Positions 42,805 to 52,500 of a stretch of 52,500 nt of DNA are shown one piece after another. Under the pieces are notes generated by a model. It was not told the DNA's origin. It saw nothing but the letters and a program-made list of their open reading frames with translations, and did not search any database. Every line of letters starts with the position of its first letter. Within the stretch, counting starts at the first letter, position 1. A program made the position numbers and the translations under genes. The stretch comes from Prionace glauca (taxonomy: Eukaryota > Chordata > Chondrichthyes > Carcharhiniformes > Carcharhinidae), in contig CM075760.1 of assembly GCA_037974335.1 (NCBI GenBank), positions 71,805,324-71,857,823 of the forward strand, in the 5' to 3' direction.

Positions 42805-43735
42805 CTTCTCAGTTACACTGTCTCTCAGTAAAATCTCAATATTAATTCATGGGGAATAGAGACAAATATATTAAAATACCAGAAAATGTTTAAATTAAAT
42901 ATCACAAGTGCCCAGGATTCCCCCTTCTCAGTTACACTGTCTCTCAGTAATATCTCAATATTAATTCATGGGGAATAGAGACAAATATATTAAAACATCA
43001 GAAAATGTTTAAATTAAACAGCACGAGAGCCCAGGATTCCCCCTTCTCAGTTACACTGTCTCTCAGTAAAATCTCAATATTAATTCATGGGCAATAGAGA
43101 CAGAAATATATTAAAATACCAGAAAATGTTTAAATTAAACAGCACGAGAGCCCAGGATTCCCCCTTCTCAGTTACACTGTCTCTCAGTAATATCTCAATA
43201 TTAATTAATGGGGAAAAGAGACAGAAATATATTAAAATACCAGAAAATGTTTAAATTAAACAGCACAAGAGCCCAGGATTCCCCCTCTCAGTTACACTGT
43301 CTCTCAGTAAAATCTCAATATTAATTCATGGGGAAAAGGGAGAGAAATATATTAAAACACCAGAAAATGTTTAAATTAAACAGCACAAGAACCCAGGATT
43401 TCCCCTTCTCAGTTACACTGTCTCTCAGTAAAATCTCAATATTAATTCATGGGGAAAAGAGACAGAAATATATTAAAATACCAGAAAATGTTTAAATTAA
43501 ACAGCACGAGAGCCCAGGATTCCCCCTTCTCAGTTACACTGTCTCTCAGTAAAATCTCAATATTAATTCATGGGGAAAAGGGAGAGAAATATATTAAAAT
43601 ACCAGAAAATGTTTAAATTAAACAGCACGAGAGCCCAGGATTTCCCCTTCTCAGTTACACTGTCTCTCAGTAATATCTCAATATTAATTCATGGGGAATA
43701 GAGACAAATATATTAAAACACCAGAAAATGTTCCA
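42805..43735. repeat. 121-bp satellite, array 1
   Basis: About 7.6 copies of a ~121-bp unit (CTTCTCAGTTACACTGTCTC, AATATTAATTCATGGGGAA, TATATTAAAATACCAGAAAA, TTAAACAGCACGAGAGCCCA). Copies are very similar, suggesting recent homogenisation. Confidence 0.95.
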
Positions 43736-44590
43736 CCCTCTCTCTGTTTTTGTCTCTTTCTGTCTCCTTGTGTTTCTGTCTCTTTCTCCCTGTCTTTTTC
43801 TCTGTCTTTCCCTGTCTATTTCTCTCTCTCTCTCTCTCCCTGTCTATTTCTTTCTCTCTCTCTCTCCCTCTGTCTATTTCTCTCTCTCTCTCTCCCTGTC
43901 TATTTCTCTCTCTCTCTCTCTCCCTGTCTATTTCTCTCTCTCTCCCTGTCTATTTCTCTCTCTCTCTCTCCCTGTCTATTTCTTTCTCTCTCTCTCTCCC
44001 TCTGTCTATTTCTCTCTCTCTCTCTCCCTGTCTATTTCTCTCTCTCTCTCTCTCCCTGTCTATTTCTCTCTCTCTCCCTGTCTATTTCTCTCTCTCTCTC
44101 TCCCTGTCTATTTCTCTCTCTCTCTCCCTGTCTATTTCTCTCTCTCTCCCTGTCTATGTCTCTCTCTCTCCCTGTCTATTTCTCTCTCTCTCCCTGTCTA
44201 TTTCTCTCTCTCTCCCTGTCTATGTCTCTCTCTCTCCCTGTCTATTTCTCTCTCTCTCTCTCCCTGTCTTTCTCTTCCTCTGTCTGTCTGTGTATTTCTC
44301 TCTCTCCCTGTCTATTTCTCTCTCTCTCTCTCCCTGTCTATTTCTCTCTCTCTCTCTCTCCCTGTCTATTTCTCTCTCTCCCTGTCTATTTCTCTCTCTC
44401 TCTCTCCCTGTCTGTCTATTTGTCTCTCTCTCCCTGTCTATTTCTCTCTCTCTCTCTCTCTCCCTGTCTATGTCTCTCTCTCTCCCTGTCTATCTCTCTC
44501 TCTCTCCCTGTCTATTTCTCTCTCTCTCTCCCTGTCTTTCTCTTCCTCTGTCTGTCTGTGTATCTCTCTCTCTCCCTGTTGTGTCTGTCT
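43736..44590. repeat. CT minisatellite
   Basis: Units of about 20-30 bp, TCTCTCTCTCTCCCTGTCTATTT type. All plus frames stay open and encode Leu/Ser-rich repeat; not a gene. Confidence 0.95.
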
Positions 44591-44965
44591 CCCTGTCTAA
44601 TATTATGAAGCTGTTTATAATAGTTAAAGTATGTTTTGTTTTGACAAATGTAAATATTGAAAAGAAATGCTGAGAAACCCAAAATAACCCATCCAGCATT
44701 GAGTCTTTTGAAATCCTGTGTCTTTGGGATTTGAAGCTGCAGAAGACAACTTTATAACATCTGTGTCCAAAACAGCAGCATCCAGAATCCCAGCAGCAAA
44801 ACAGGCTTTCAATGGGACCAATGATTTTAAAACAAGCTCTCAAACACACACACACACACACAACCAATAGACAGTTTCATTTTACAGATATTTCATTTAC
44901 TCTCTGCCACCCACCAAAGGGTTAACCTGCTTGTGACTAATTACAAAGCCGGGATATTTTAACCC
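44591..44965. repeat. Second copy of 42,425-42,804 segment
   Basis: Near-identical to the first copy. A third, shorter copy of its end (CAAAGGGTTAATGTGTTTGT, AATTACAAAGCCGGGATATT) is at about 50,830-50,910. Confidence 0.85.
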
Positions 44966-45453
44966 CAGGGTTCCCCAGAGGGAAACATCACCCCGACATA
45001 GTAACAATATTTATAATTCCAAAATCACACCCCCCCCCTCCTCCCTTAATCAGTGAATGTATGATTCACAGTGCAATGAAGACCATTCTGCACAGCAAGA
45101 TCCCACTGTCAGTCCCACAATGGAGAAAGCCCTCCCCCCGACTCTATCTCTTTCCCCTGCCCCTCCTGAGACCCTCACACCCCACCCGTGCCCACCCCCC
45201 CCAACGCCTCTCTGTTTAGCTCTCCCTCCGTTTCTCTCTCTCTGCCTCCTCCCCCCCCACCCCCGTCTTTCCTGGTTAAAGTTCCACTCAGGGTCCCAGT
45301 GCGGGGAATAGGGAGCCAGACCCACCTGTGTACACAGCAAGATCCCACACACACACACACAACCTGGTGAGGGGCGGATTAAATAAATATGGGTGAGGAC
45401 TGCAGGAGGGTGTGTGGGGAATGGGATCCACACCTCCCTCCCTCTCTCTCCCT
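44966..45453. other. C-rich spacer
   Basis: Contains GCACAGCAAGATCCCACTGT and TACACAGCAAGATCCCACAC, a short motif that recurs ten times or so across 42,050-49,540. No gene. Confidence 0.5.
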
Positions 45454-47691
45454 AAATTAAACTGACAACAATTCACACTGGGGTTTTCTGTCACATTTTA
45501 TTGAGAGATGAAATATAGATGGGAATGTGTGTGGGGAGAGGGGAGGGGGTGTAGGGATTGGGAAGAACACTGGAGAGACAGAGACAGGGAAATTCTCTAC
45601 CCCCCCCACCCCCCCAATCCAAATAGAAATTCCTGGGAAAACAGAGAGAGAGGGAAAAGAATCTGGAGTCAGACAGCACAGAAACAGACCCTTCGGCCCA
45701 CCAGCTCAATGCTGGCCCATCCAATCCCAATCTACACTCCTCCCCATTCCCCAGCACTTGCTCCGTAGCCTACGATGCCTCGGAGATTAAAGTGCTGGAA
45801 TTTCCCCAACCCCCTTTCCAGGATTTTCCCCTGAAACCCCCCCCACTCTGCGGGGTCCCTGAGCCAGATCTCGTTTCAAAATAAAAAGCGTGGTCCCTGT
45901 CGCAGTGTCGGGGCAAAAGGCCCAGAGTGTGCACAGCAAGATCCCACAGCAGCAGCAATCTGAACCTCAATCAGAGAGGACACTGTCCCCCCCCCCCCCC
46001 CCCCACCCTCTGGCCTGCTGTGAGCCCCCCTTTCCCTGTGTCCCAAATCTACAGAAAGGCTGGAACTACCCCTTAAAACACAGCAAATCCCTTTTGAAAC
46101 CAAAATCCCAGTGCTGCACAGCAAGATCCCGCAAGGCGCAGGCAGCTGGGCCGAGTTTTTTAATTTGGGAAATGTTTATACAGAGAGAGGGAGAGAGAGG
46201 CTGAGACAGTGAAATACCCCCCCCCCCCACCTCCCCAATCCTCCAAGACCATCACAATTAAACTGGTGTCCCTGTCCCTCACTGAGGCCCCCCTCCCTCT
46301 AACAGCCTGTGTCTCTCCCCCTGCATCAAACCCACACCTACAGCTGCTTCCATCCCTCCCTCTCTCCGTCTCCATCTGTTTCTGCTACAGAAGAGACAGG
46401 GACAGAGAAACAGAGGCTGGGGGAGAGAGAGAGAGAAGCAGAGAGAGAGAGAGAGAAACAGACGGAGAGAGAGAAACAGAAAGATAGAGTGACAGGGAGA
46501 GGGAGAGACAGGAGAGAAAGGGAGAGGAACAGAGACAGGGACAGAGAGAGAGATTTGATATTGAATTGTGTGCGGTCACATTATTGAGTGTCCTGTAATT
46601 TGGTGATTGTTTTATACAGAGAGGCAGAGAGAGAGGTGAAGACAGTGACATTCTCTCCCTGACACCCCGGCAAGCTCAGAGACACAGAAGCTGCAGACAC
46701 TCACACACACAAACTGCTTTGGTAAGTCTCCCAACATCTCTCTGTCTATCTCTATGTCTCTGTGTGTGTCTATCTCTCTCTCTCAGTAACTTCATTGCAG
46801 TGTTAATGTGAGCCTTACTTGTGACATGAATAAACTTGAAAACTTTAAGTCCCCTCTCTGTCCCTCTATCTCTCTCTCTTTATCTATGTCTCTGTCTCTC
46901 TGTAATTTCTTTGCAGTGTTAATGTAAGCCTTATTTGTGACAGTAATAAATACATTTCAAAACTTTGAACTTTAAAACTTCTCTGTGTCTCTGTCTCTCT
47001 CTCTCTCTCTCTCAGTAACTTCTTTGCAGTGTTAATGTAAGCCTTGTGACAGTAATAAATACATTTTAAAACTTTGAACTTTAAACCCTATCTGTGACTC
47101 TGTCTGAATTCAGAGCCCAGGTCAGTGCCAGATTGAGAGGGGGGTCAGTATTGAGCAGAATGGACAGACAGTTTGATAGAAAGTTTGCAGAAACTACAGG
47201 GAGTGTTTGGAAACATGTTGGGGGTTGTGGAAAGGTCAGTGTGTAACAAGCTGAGGGAAGGGGTTTCCAGTTCACATCTTGCTGCTGTTTGGGGCAGTGG
47301 GAGTTCCCTTTGCATTTCCAGGGAGCTGTGAACCCTCAGGGCTTTCTGCCTGTCTCTGTTTGAACAGTTTAATATGTTTAAACACTCAGACCTCTGGCCC
47401 TTGTTGGGAATATCAGAATATCTCACTGCCCACCCCCCCAGTACACACCCCCCCACAAACCCCCCACCCTGTGTGTGTGTTGTCCCAAGTCTGGAGACTT
47501 CCCCGCAGTCCCCTGAAAGTTTTTAAACTCCCTCTGAGAAAACCCCCCCTTTTTGAAAACAAAATCCCTCTGGTGCACAGCAAGATCCCACAGGACACAG
47601 TCAGCTGTGTGGAGTGTTTTTTTACTTTGGGAAATGTTTATACAGAGAGAGAGAGAGTGAGGCAGAGAGAGGCTGAGACAGAAATTAAACT
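45454..47691. repeat. 2.24-kb tandem duplication, unit 1
   Basis: Starts AAATTAAACTGACAACAATT and runs to just before the same sequence at 47,692. It holds CACAGCAAGATCCCAC motifs, a GA tract, a segment ending CAAACTGCTTTG|GTAAGT (46,721) that looks like a first-exon donor, three copies of a SINE tail (TTGCAGTGTTAATGTAAGCC), and TTCAGAGCCCAGGTCAGTGC. Minus-strand AATAAA at about 45,497 could be a poly(A) signal. No coding frame is convincing. Confidence 0.85.
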
Positions 47692-49594
47692 GACAACAAT
47701 TCACACTGGGGTTTTCTGTCACATTTTATTGAGAGATGAAATATAGATGGGAATGTGTGTGGGGAGAGGGGAGGGGGTGCAGGGATTGGGAAGAACACTG
47801 GAGAGACAGAGACAGGGAAATTCTCTACCCCCCACCCCAAATCCAAATAGAAATTCCTGGCAAAACAGAGAGGGAAAAGAATCTGGAATCACACAGTTTT
47901 TCCCTGAACCCCACTCTGCGGGTCCCTGAGTCTGATCTCGTTTCAAAATAAAAAGTCTGGTCCCTGTTGCAGTGCGGGGCAAAGGCCCAAAGTGTGCACA
48001 GCAAGATCCCACAGCAGCAGCAATGTGAACCTCAATCAGATGGGACACTGTCCTTCCGCACAACCCTCACACTCTCGCCTGCTGTGAGTCCCCGTCCCCA
48101 CTCACTACCCTGTGTGTGTGTGTCTGCATCATCCCAAATCAGCAGAAAGGCTGGAAACCCCTCTTAAAACAAAGCCAAATACTTTTTAAAACAAAATCCC
48201 TGTGGTGCACAGCAAGATCCCATAGGTGCAGTCAGCTATGTTCAGTTTTTTTAAAAAGTGTTTATACAGAGGGAGAGAGAGGCTGAGACAGTGAAATCAC
48301 CCCCACCCCCCCGGGACCCTCAGAATTAAACTGGAGCCCCTGTCCCTCACTGTGGCCCCCCTCCCTCTAACAGCCTGTGTCTCTCCCCCTGCATCTAACC
48401 CACACCTACAGCTGTTTCCATCCCTCCCTCCCTGTCTCTGTCTCCATCTGTCTCTACGACTAGAGACAGGGGGAGAGAGAGACAAGGAGAGAGAAACAGA
48501 CAAGAGAGAGAAACAGAGACAGGGTGAGAGAGAGAGACAAGGAGAGAGAGAGAGAACCGGGAGAGACAGAGATAAAGAGAGAGAGAGAGATTTGATATTG
48601 AATTGTGTGCGGTCACATTATTGAGTGTCCTGTCATTTGGTGATTGTTTTATACAGAGAGGCAGAGAGAGAGGTGAAGACAGTGACATTCTCTCTCTGAC
48701 ACCCCGGCAAGCTCAGAGACACAGAAGCTGCAGACACTCACACACACAAACTGCTTTGGTAAGTCTCCCAACATCTCTCTCCCTCCCTGTCTGTCTGTCT
48801 GTCTCTTTATCTATGTCTCTGTCTGTCTCTCTCTCTCTCAGTAACTTCATTGCAGTGTTAATGTGAGCCTTACTTGTGACATTAATAAACTTTAAAACTT
48901 TAAGTCCCCTCGCTGTCCCTCTATCTCTTTATCTATGTCTCTCTCTCTCTCAGTAACTTCTTTGCAGTGTTAATGTAAGCCTTGTGACAGTAATAAATAA
49001 GTTATAAAACTTTCAACTTTAAACCCTATCTGTGACTCTGTCTGAATTCAGAGCCCAGGTCAGTGCCAGATTGAGAGGGGGGTCAGTATTGAGCAGAATG
49101 GACAGACAGTTTGATAGAAAGTTTGCAGAAACTACAGGGAGTGTTTGGAAACATGTTGGGGGTTGTGGAAAGGTCAGTGTGTAACAAGCTGAGGGAAGGG
49201 GTTTCCAGTTCACATCTTGCTGCTGTTTGGGGCAGTGGGAGTTCCCTTTGCATTTCCAGGGAGCTGTGAAACCCTCAGGGCTTTCTGCCTGTCTCTGTTT
49301 GAACAGTTTAATATGTTTAAACACTCAGACCTCTGGCCCTTGTTGGGAATATCAGAATATCTCACTGCCCACCCCCCCAGTACACACACCCCCCCACAAA
49401 CCCCCCACCCTGTGTGTGTGTGTGTTGTCCCAAGTCTGGAGACTTCCCCACAGTCCCCTGAAAGTTTTTAAACTCCCTCTGAGAAAACCCCCCCCCCTTT
49501 TGAAAACAAAATCCCTCTGGTGCACAGCAAGATCCCACAAGGTGCAGTCAGCTGTATGTGGAGTGTTTTTTTTACTTTGGGAAATGTTTATACA
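47692..49594. repeat. 2.24-kb tandem duplication, unit 2
   Basis: Same order as unit 1 with small deletions (about 340 bp shorter). The 47,130-47,640 and 49,070-49,590 parts are almost identical, so the duplication is recent. Confidence 0.85.
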
Positions 49595-49879
49595 ATAATT
49601 AAAATACAAGAAAATGTTTCAATAGCACAAGAGCCCAGCATTCCCCCTTCTAAGATTGCACTAACACTGTCCAGAGATTTCCAACTAAATATTAATTCTT
49701 AATATTAAGGGTCTTTTAAGAGACTTCTGGATGAGTACATGGGATTTAATAGGATTGAGGGTTATAGGTAAGCCTAGTAGGTAGAGATATGATTGTGGGC
49801 CGTAGGGCCTGTTTGTCCTGTAACTTTTCTATGGTTCTAATGCTTAATTCCTTGGGAAGAGAGAGAGAACCTGATTAAT
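49595..49879. other. Spacer with LINE remnant
   Basis: A diverged satellite start, then GACTTCTGGATGAGTACATG, GGATTTAATAGGATTGAGGG and GGGCCTGTTTGTCCTGTAAC, resembling a LINE 3' end. Confidence 0.5.
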
Positions 49880-50550
49880 TTAAATACTAGAAAATGTTTA
49901 AATTAAACAGCACGAGAGCCCAGGATTCCCCCTTCTCAGTTACACTGTCTCTCAGTAAAACCTCAATATTAATTCATGGGGAATAGAGACAGAAATATAT
50001 TAAAATACCAGAAAATGTTTAAATTAAACAGCACAAGAGCCCAGGATTCCCCCTTCTCAGTTACACTGTCTCTCAGTAAAATCTCAATATTAATTCATGG
50101 GGAAAAGAGACAGAAATATATTAAAATATCAGAAAATGTTTAAATTAAACAGCACGAGAGCCCAGGATTCCCCCTTCTCAGTTACACTGTCTCTCAGTAA
50201 AATCTCAATATTAATTCATGGGGAAAAGAGAGAGAAATATATTAAAATACCAGAAAATGTTTAAATTAAACAGCACGAGAGCCCAGGATTCCCCCTTCTC
50301 AGTTACACTCTCTCTCAGTAAAATCTCAATATTAATTCATGGGGAAAAGAGACAGAAATATATTAAAATACCAGAAAATGTTTAAATTAAACAGCACGAG
50401 AGCCCAGGATTCCCCCTTCTCAGTTACACTGTCTCTCAGTAAAATCTCAATATTAATTCATGGGGAAAAGAGACAGAAATATATTAAAATACCAGAAAAT
50501 GTTTAAATTAAATAGCACGAGAACCCAGGATTCCCCCTTCTCAGATTTCA
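49880..50550. repeat. 121-bp satellite, array 2
   Basis: About 5.5 copies of the same unit as array 1. Confidence 0.95.
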
Positions 50551-51139
50551 CTGAGAGATTGTCAACTAGATATTACTTCTTGGGAAAAAAGAGGGAGAGA
50601 GCGAGGGAATAAAAAAGAGAGGCAGATAGAGGAAGGAAATGGAGAGAAAAGCAGAGAGAAATAGACAGAATGGGGGAAAAGCTGTGGAGAGGATGGAATG
50701 AAAATCTGAACTTCTGAAAACTGAATTGTAAAGACCTCTGAGTTTTATTTAACAATTAGGAACAGCGCTCTGTCTCCCACCCCTGTTATTTTAGATTTAA
50801 AACAAACTTACACACAGTTTCATCAGTAATTCACTCTCTGCCAGCCACCAAAGGGTTAATGTGTTTGTGACTAATTACAAAGCCGGGATATTTTAACCCC
50901 AGGGTTTTAAACTCCAGCCCCCCCCCCCACAGCCCACAATCTAACCAGAACTGGTTCATCCAAGGAAGCGAGATTAAAATTAAACCTGGATCGGGGATAA
51001 TAAAGAGACAACAACTCACGTGTGGCCGATAGAACAGGATTCAGTCCATCCATCCTCCTCTGGAGAAAAGCCCCTTGTCCAAGGATTCCCAGTCCCATTG
51101 CAGTCTTCACAATTCAAATCCCTGGGGAGAAGAGAAAAT
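50551..51139. other. Spacer with exon-like island
   Basis: GA tract, then a third partial copy of the 42,700 segment. About 51,018-51,122 (minus) is an exon-like island: pyrimidine-rich tract ending CCCCAG, about 105 open bases, then CGTGAGTTG. Confidence 0.4.
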
Positions 51140-51540
51140 CATTCATTAAAATACAAGAACAGGTTTAAATTAAACAGCACAAGAGCCCAGGATTCCCCCT
51201 TCTCAGTTACACTGTCTCTCAGTAAAATCTCAATATTAATTCATGGGGAAAAGAGAGAGAAATATATTAAAATACCAGAAAATGTTTAAATTAAACAGCA
51301 CGAGAGCCCAGGATTCCCCCTTCTCAGTTACACTGTCTCTCAGTAATATCTCAATATTAATTCATGGGGAAAAGGGAGAGAAATATATTAAAATACCAGA
51401 AAATGTTTAAATTAAACAGCACGAGAGCCCAGGATTCCCCCTTCTCAGTTACACTGTCTCTCAGTAATATTAATTCTTGGGGAAAAGAGAGAGAAAATAA
51501 TTAAAATACAAGAAAATATTTCAATTAAACAGCACAGCCA
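51140..51540. repeat. 121-bp satellite, array 3
   Basis: About 3.3 copies of the same unit, the last one diverged. Confidence 0.95.
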
Positions 51541-52500
51541 AACCCCAGGATCTCCCCTCTCAGTGACACAATCTCTCAGTACCATCCAAACACAACAAGT
51601 CCGTTGTAAACCAGAGAGTATAAAAGATTGGGACAGTTCCCTCCCTGTGTGTTTCTCTCTGTCTCTCTATCCCACTCCCATTCAGATCTCACTGCCTCTG
51701 ATATTAAACATTAAATCTGGATCAGGGTCAGAAACAGACACAACTCACCCCCCCCAGCCCGTCCCCGGGGGTGAAGCTGGGGGACAGACCTCAGTCAGCC
51801 CTCCCTCTGGAAGATGCTCCTCTCCCTCGTCCCGCTCACACACATTCCCGTCCTTCGGATCCTCGACACGTCGCCAGCTTTCAAAATTCCTCAGGGAGAA
51901 AAAGAGAGAGAAATTGGTTATAAAGAGAGAGGGAAAAAAATCACACACAAACACAAGGTCATTTTCAGAATAAAACACACAAACTCTCACAGCGAGGAGT
52001 TCCAGCATTTCCATTCAAATCCATTCAGCATCCTGTCCACACAAGCAAAGTGCAGGTTAAAAAGCAGATTGAGACACACACACACACACACACACACACT
52101 GAATCAGAGTGGGAATGTGTTCAGTACAGGGGGATTATTGGTGTGGGGACTGACAGCTCTCAGACTCCCATTTATCCTGAGTGAGCTGGATACAAACCCA
52201 CCCCCTGAGTCTCTGACATGTTTGCAATGTCTGTCTCTCTAATGAGATGCTAATTTCCCCCCACCCCACAACCCCAGGGGAGTTTGGGGCAATGTCAGAC
52301 TGACTCTTGATGTGTTAATGCAGGGGTGGAAATGAAGTCTGTCACCCCCTGTCTTTAGATTAGTTTCAAATTGTATTTCTTCCCCCCCCGCCCCCCCCAA
52401 CAGGTCGCGTCGGTCCATTTCAAACACCCCCCACCTCCCTCACCACCTTCCCCACACACCAGCCCCGAAAATCCTTGTAGCCGGTCCCCACAAGCCCAGC
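51541..52500. other. C-rich end region, no gene supported
   Basis: About 51,750-51,893 (minus) is a third exon-like island, with a GTGAGTTGT donor-like end at about 51,750. (CA)n at 52,075-52,100. The rest has no recognised feature. Confidence 0.4.

Noticed and set aside
43691-44673. Three overlapping open frames of about 300 codons, rich in Leu, Ser and Pro.
   Set aside because: All frames are open because the DNA is a CT minisatellite without stop codons. No conserved domain or codon bias.

Overview
The window looks like genomic DNA of a cartilaginous fish, most likely a shark. The evidence is a set of four immunoglobulin mu constant exons whose sequence matches shark IgM (C-terminal secretory tail ending MDTVNSCQ), together with the tRNA-headed SINEs, CR1-type LINEs with 8-bp 3' repeats and Penelope-like retroelements that fill shark genomes. 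No bacterial feature is present. All species inference is from remembered family sequences, not from a search.

Region 1 (1-12,009) is a large inverted duplication centred on orphan class A GPCR genes of the GPR139-like type. GPCR-1 (minus; exon 1 at 4748-4886, exon 2 at 1858-2765) reads whole. GPCR-2 (plus, exon 2 at 7042-7943) is its inverted copy and has no exon 1 that I can find. The arms (about 1-3390 and 5755-12,009) share introns, 3' flanks, SINEs and a Ty3/gypsy fossil, but carry private insertions: a LINE and a Penelope end on the left, a solo-LTR-like element and a stack of nested LINE/LINE/SINE insertions on the right.

Region 2 (12,010-22,850) has no recognisable host gene. It holds a 52-bp minisatellite, a G-rich minisatellite, LINE and SINE pieces, a Penelope-like element with a GIY-YIG reading frame, 152-bp inverted ends and a 14-bp target duplication (15,478-16,228), a CpG-rich promoter-like island (17,985-18,480), and a TG-rich tract with a 478-bp tandem duplication.

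Region 3 (22,855-27,176, minus) is an open IgM heavy-chain constant gene: CH1, CH2, CH3, CH4 with secretory tail, all with phase-1 splice junctions, two poly(A) signals after the stop, and the conserved internal donor in CH4 used for the membrane form. No V, D, J or membrane exon was recognised. Both larger introns contain LINE copies in the opposite orientation.

Region 4 (27,180-37,020) contains low-complexity tracts, SINEs, a third GPCR gene of the same family (plus; exons 32,036-32,132 and 33,586-34,487, reads whole), and a T-cell-receptor-like V segment (36,637-36,940) broken by a stop codon and followed by a degenerate recombination signal.

Region 5 (37,020-52,500) is satellite and segmental-duplication DNA: a 30-bp minisatellite, two long poly-C arrays with G-quadruplex potential on the minus strand, three arrays of a 121-bp satellite, a CT minisatellite and a 2.24-kb tandem duplication. 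I could not support any protein-coding gene there. The main theme is an antigen-receptor neighbourhood (IgM constant exons, TCR-like V) interleaved with a duplicating orphan GPCR family and dense retroelement nesting.
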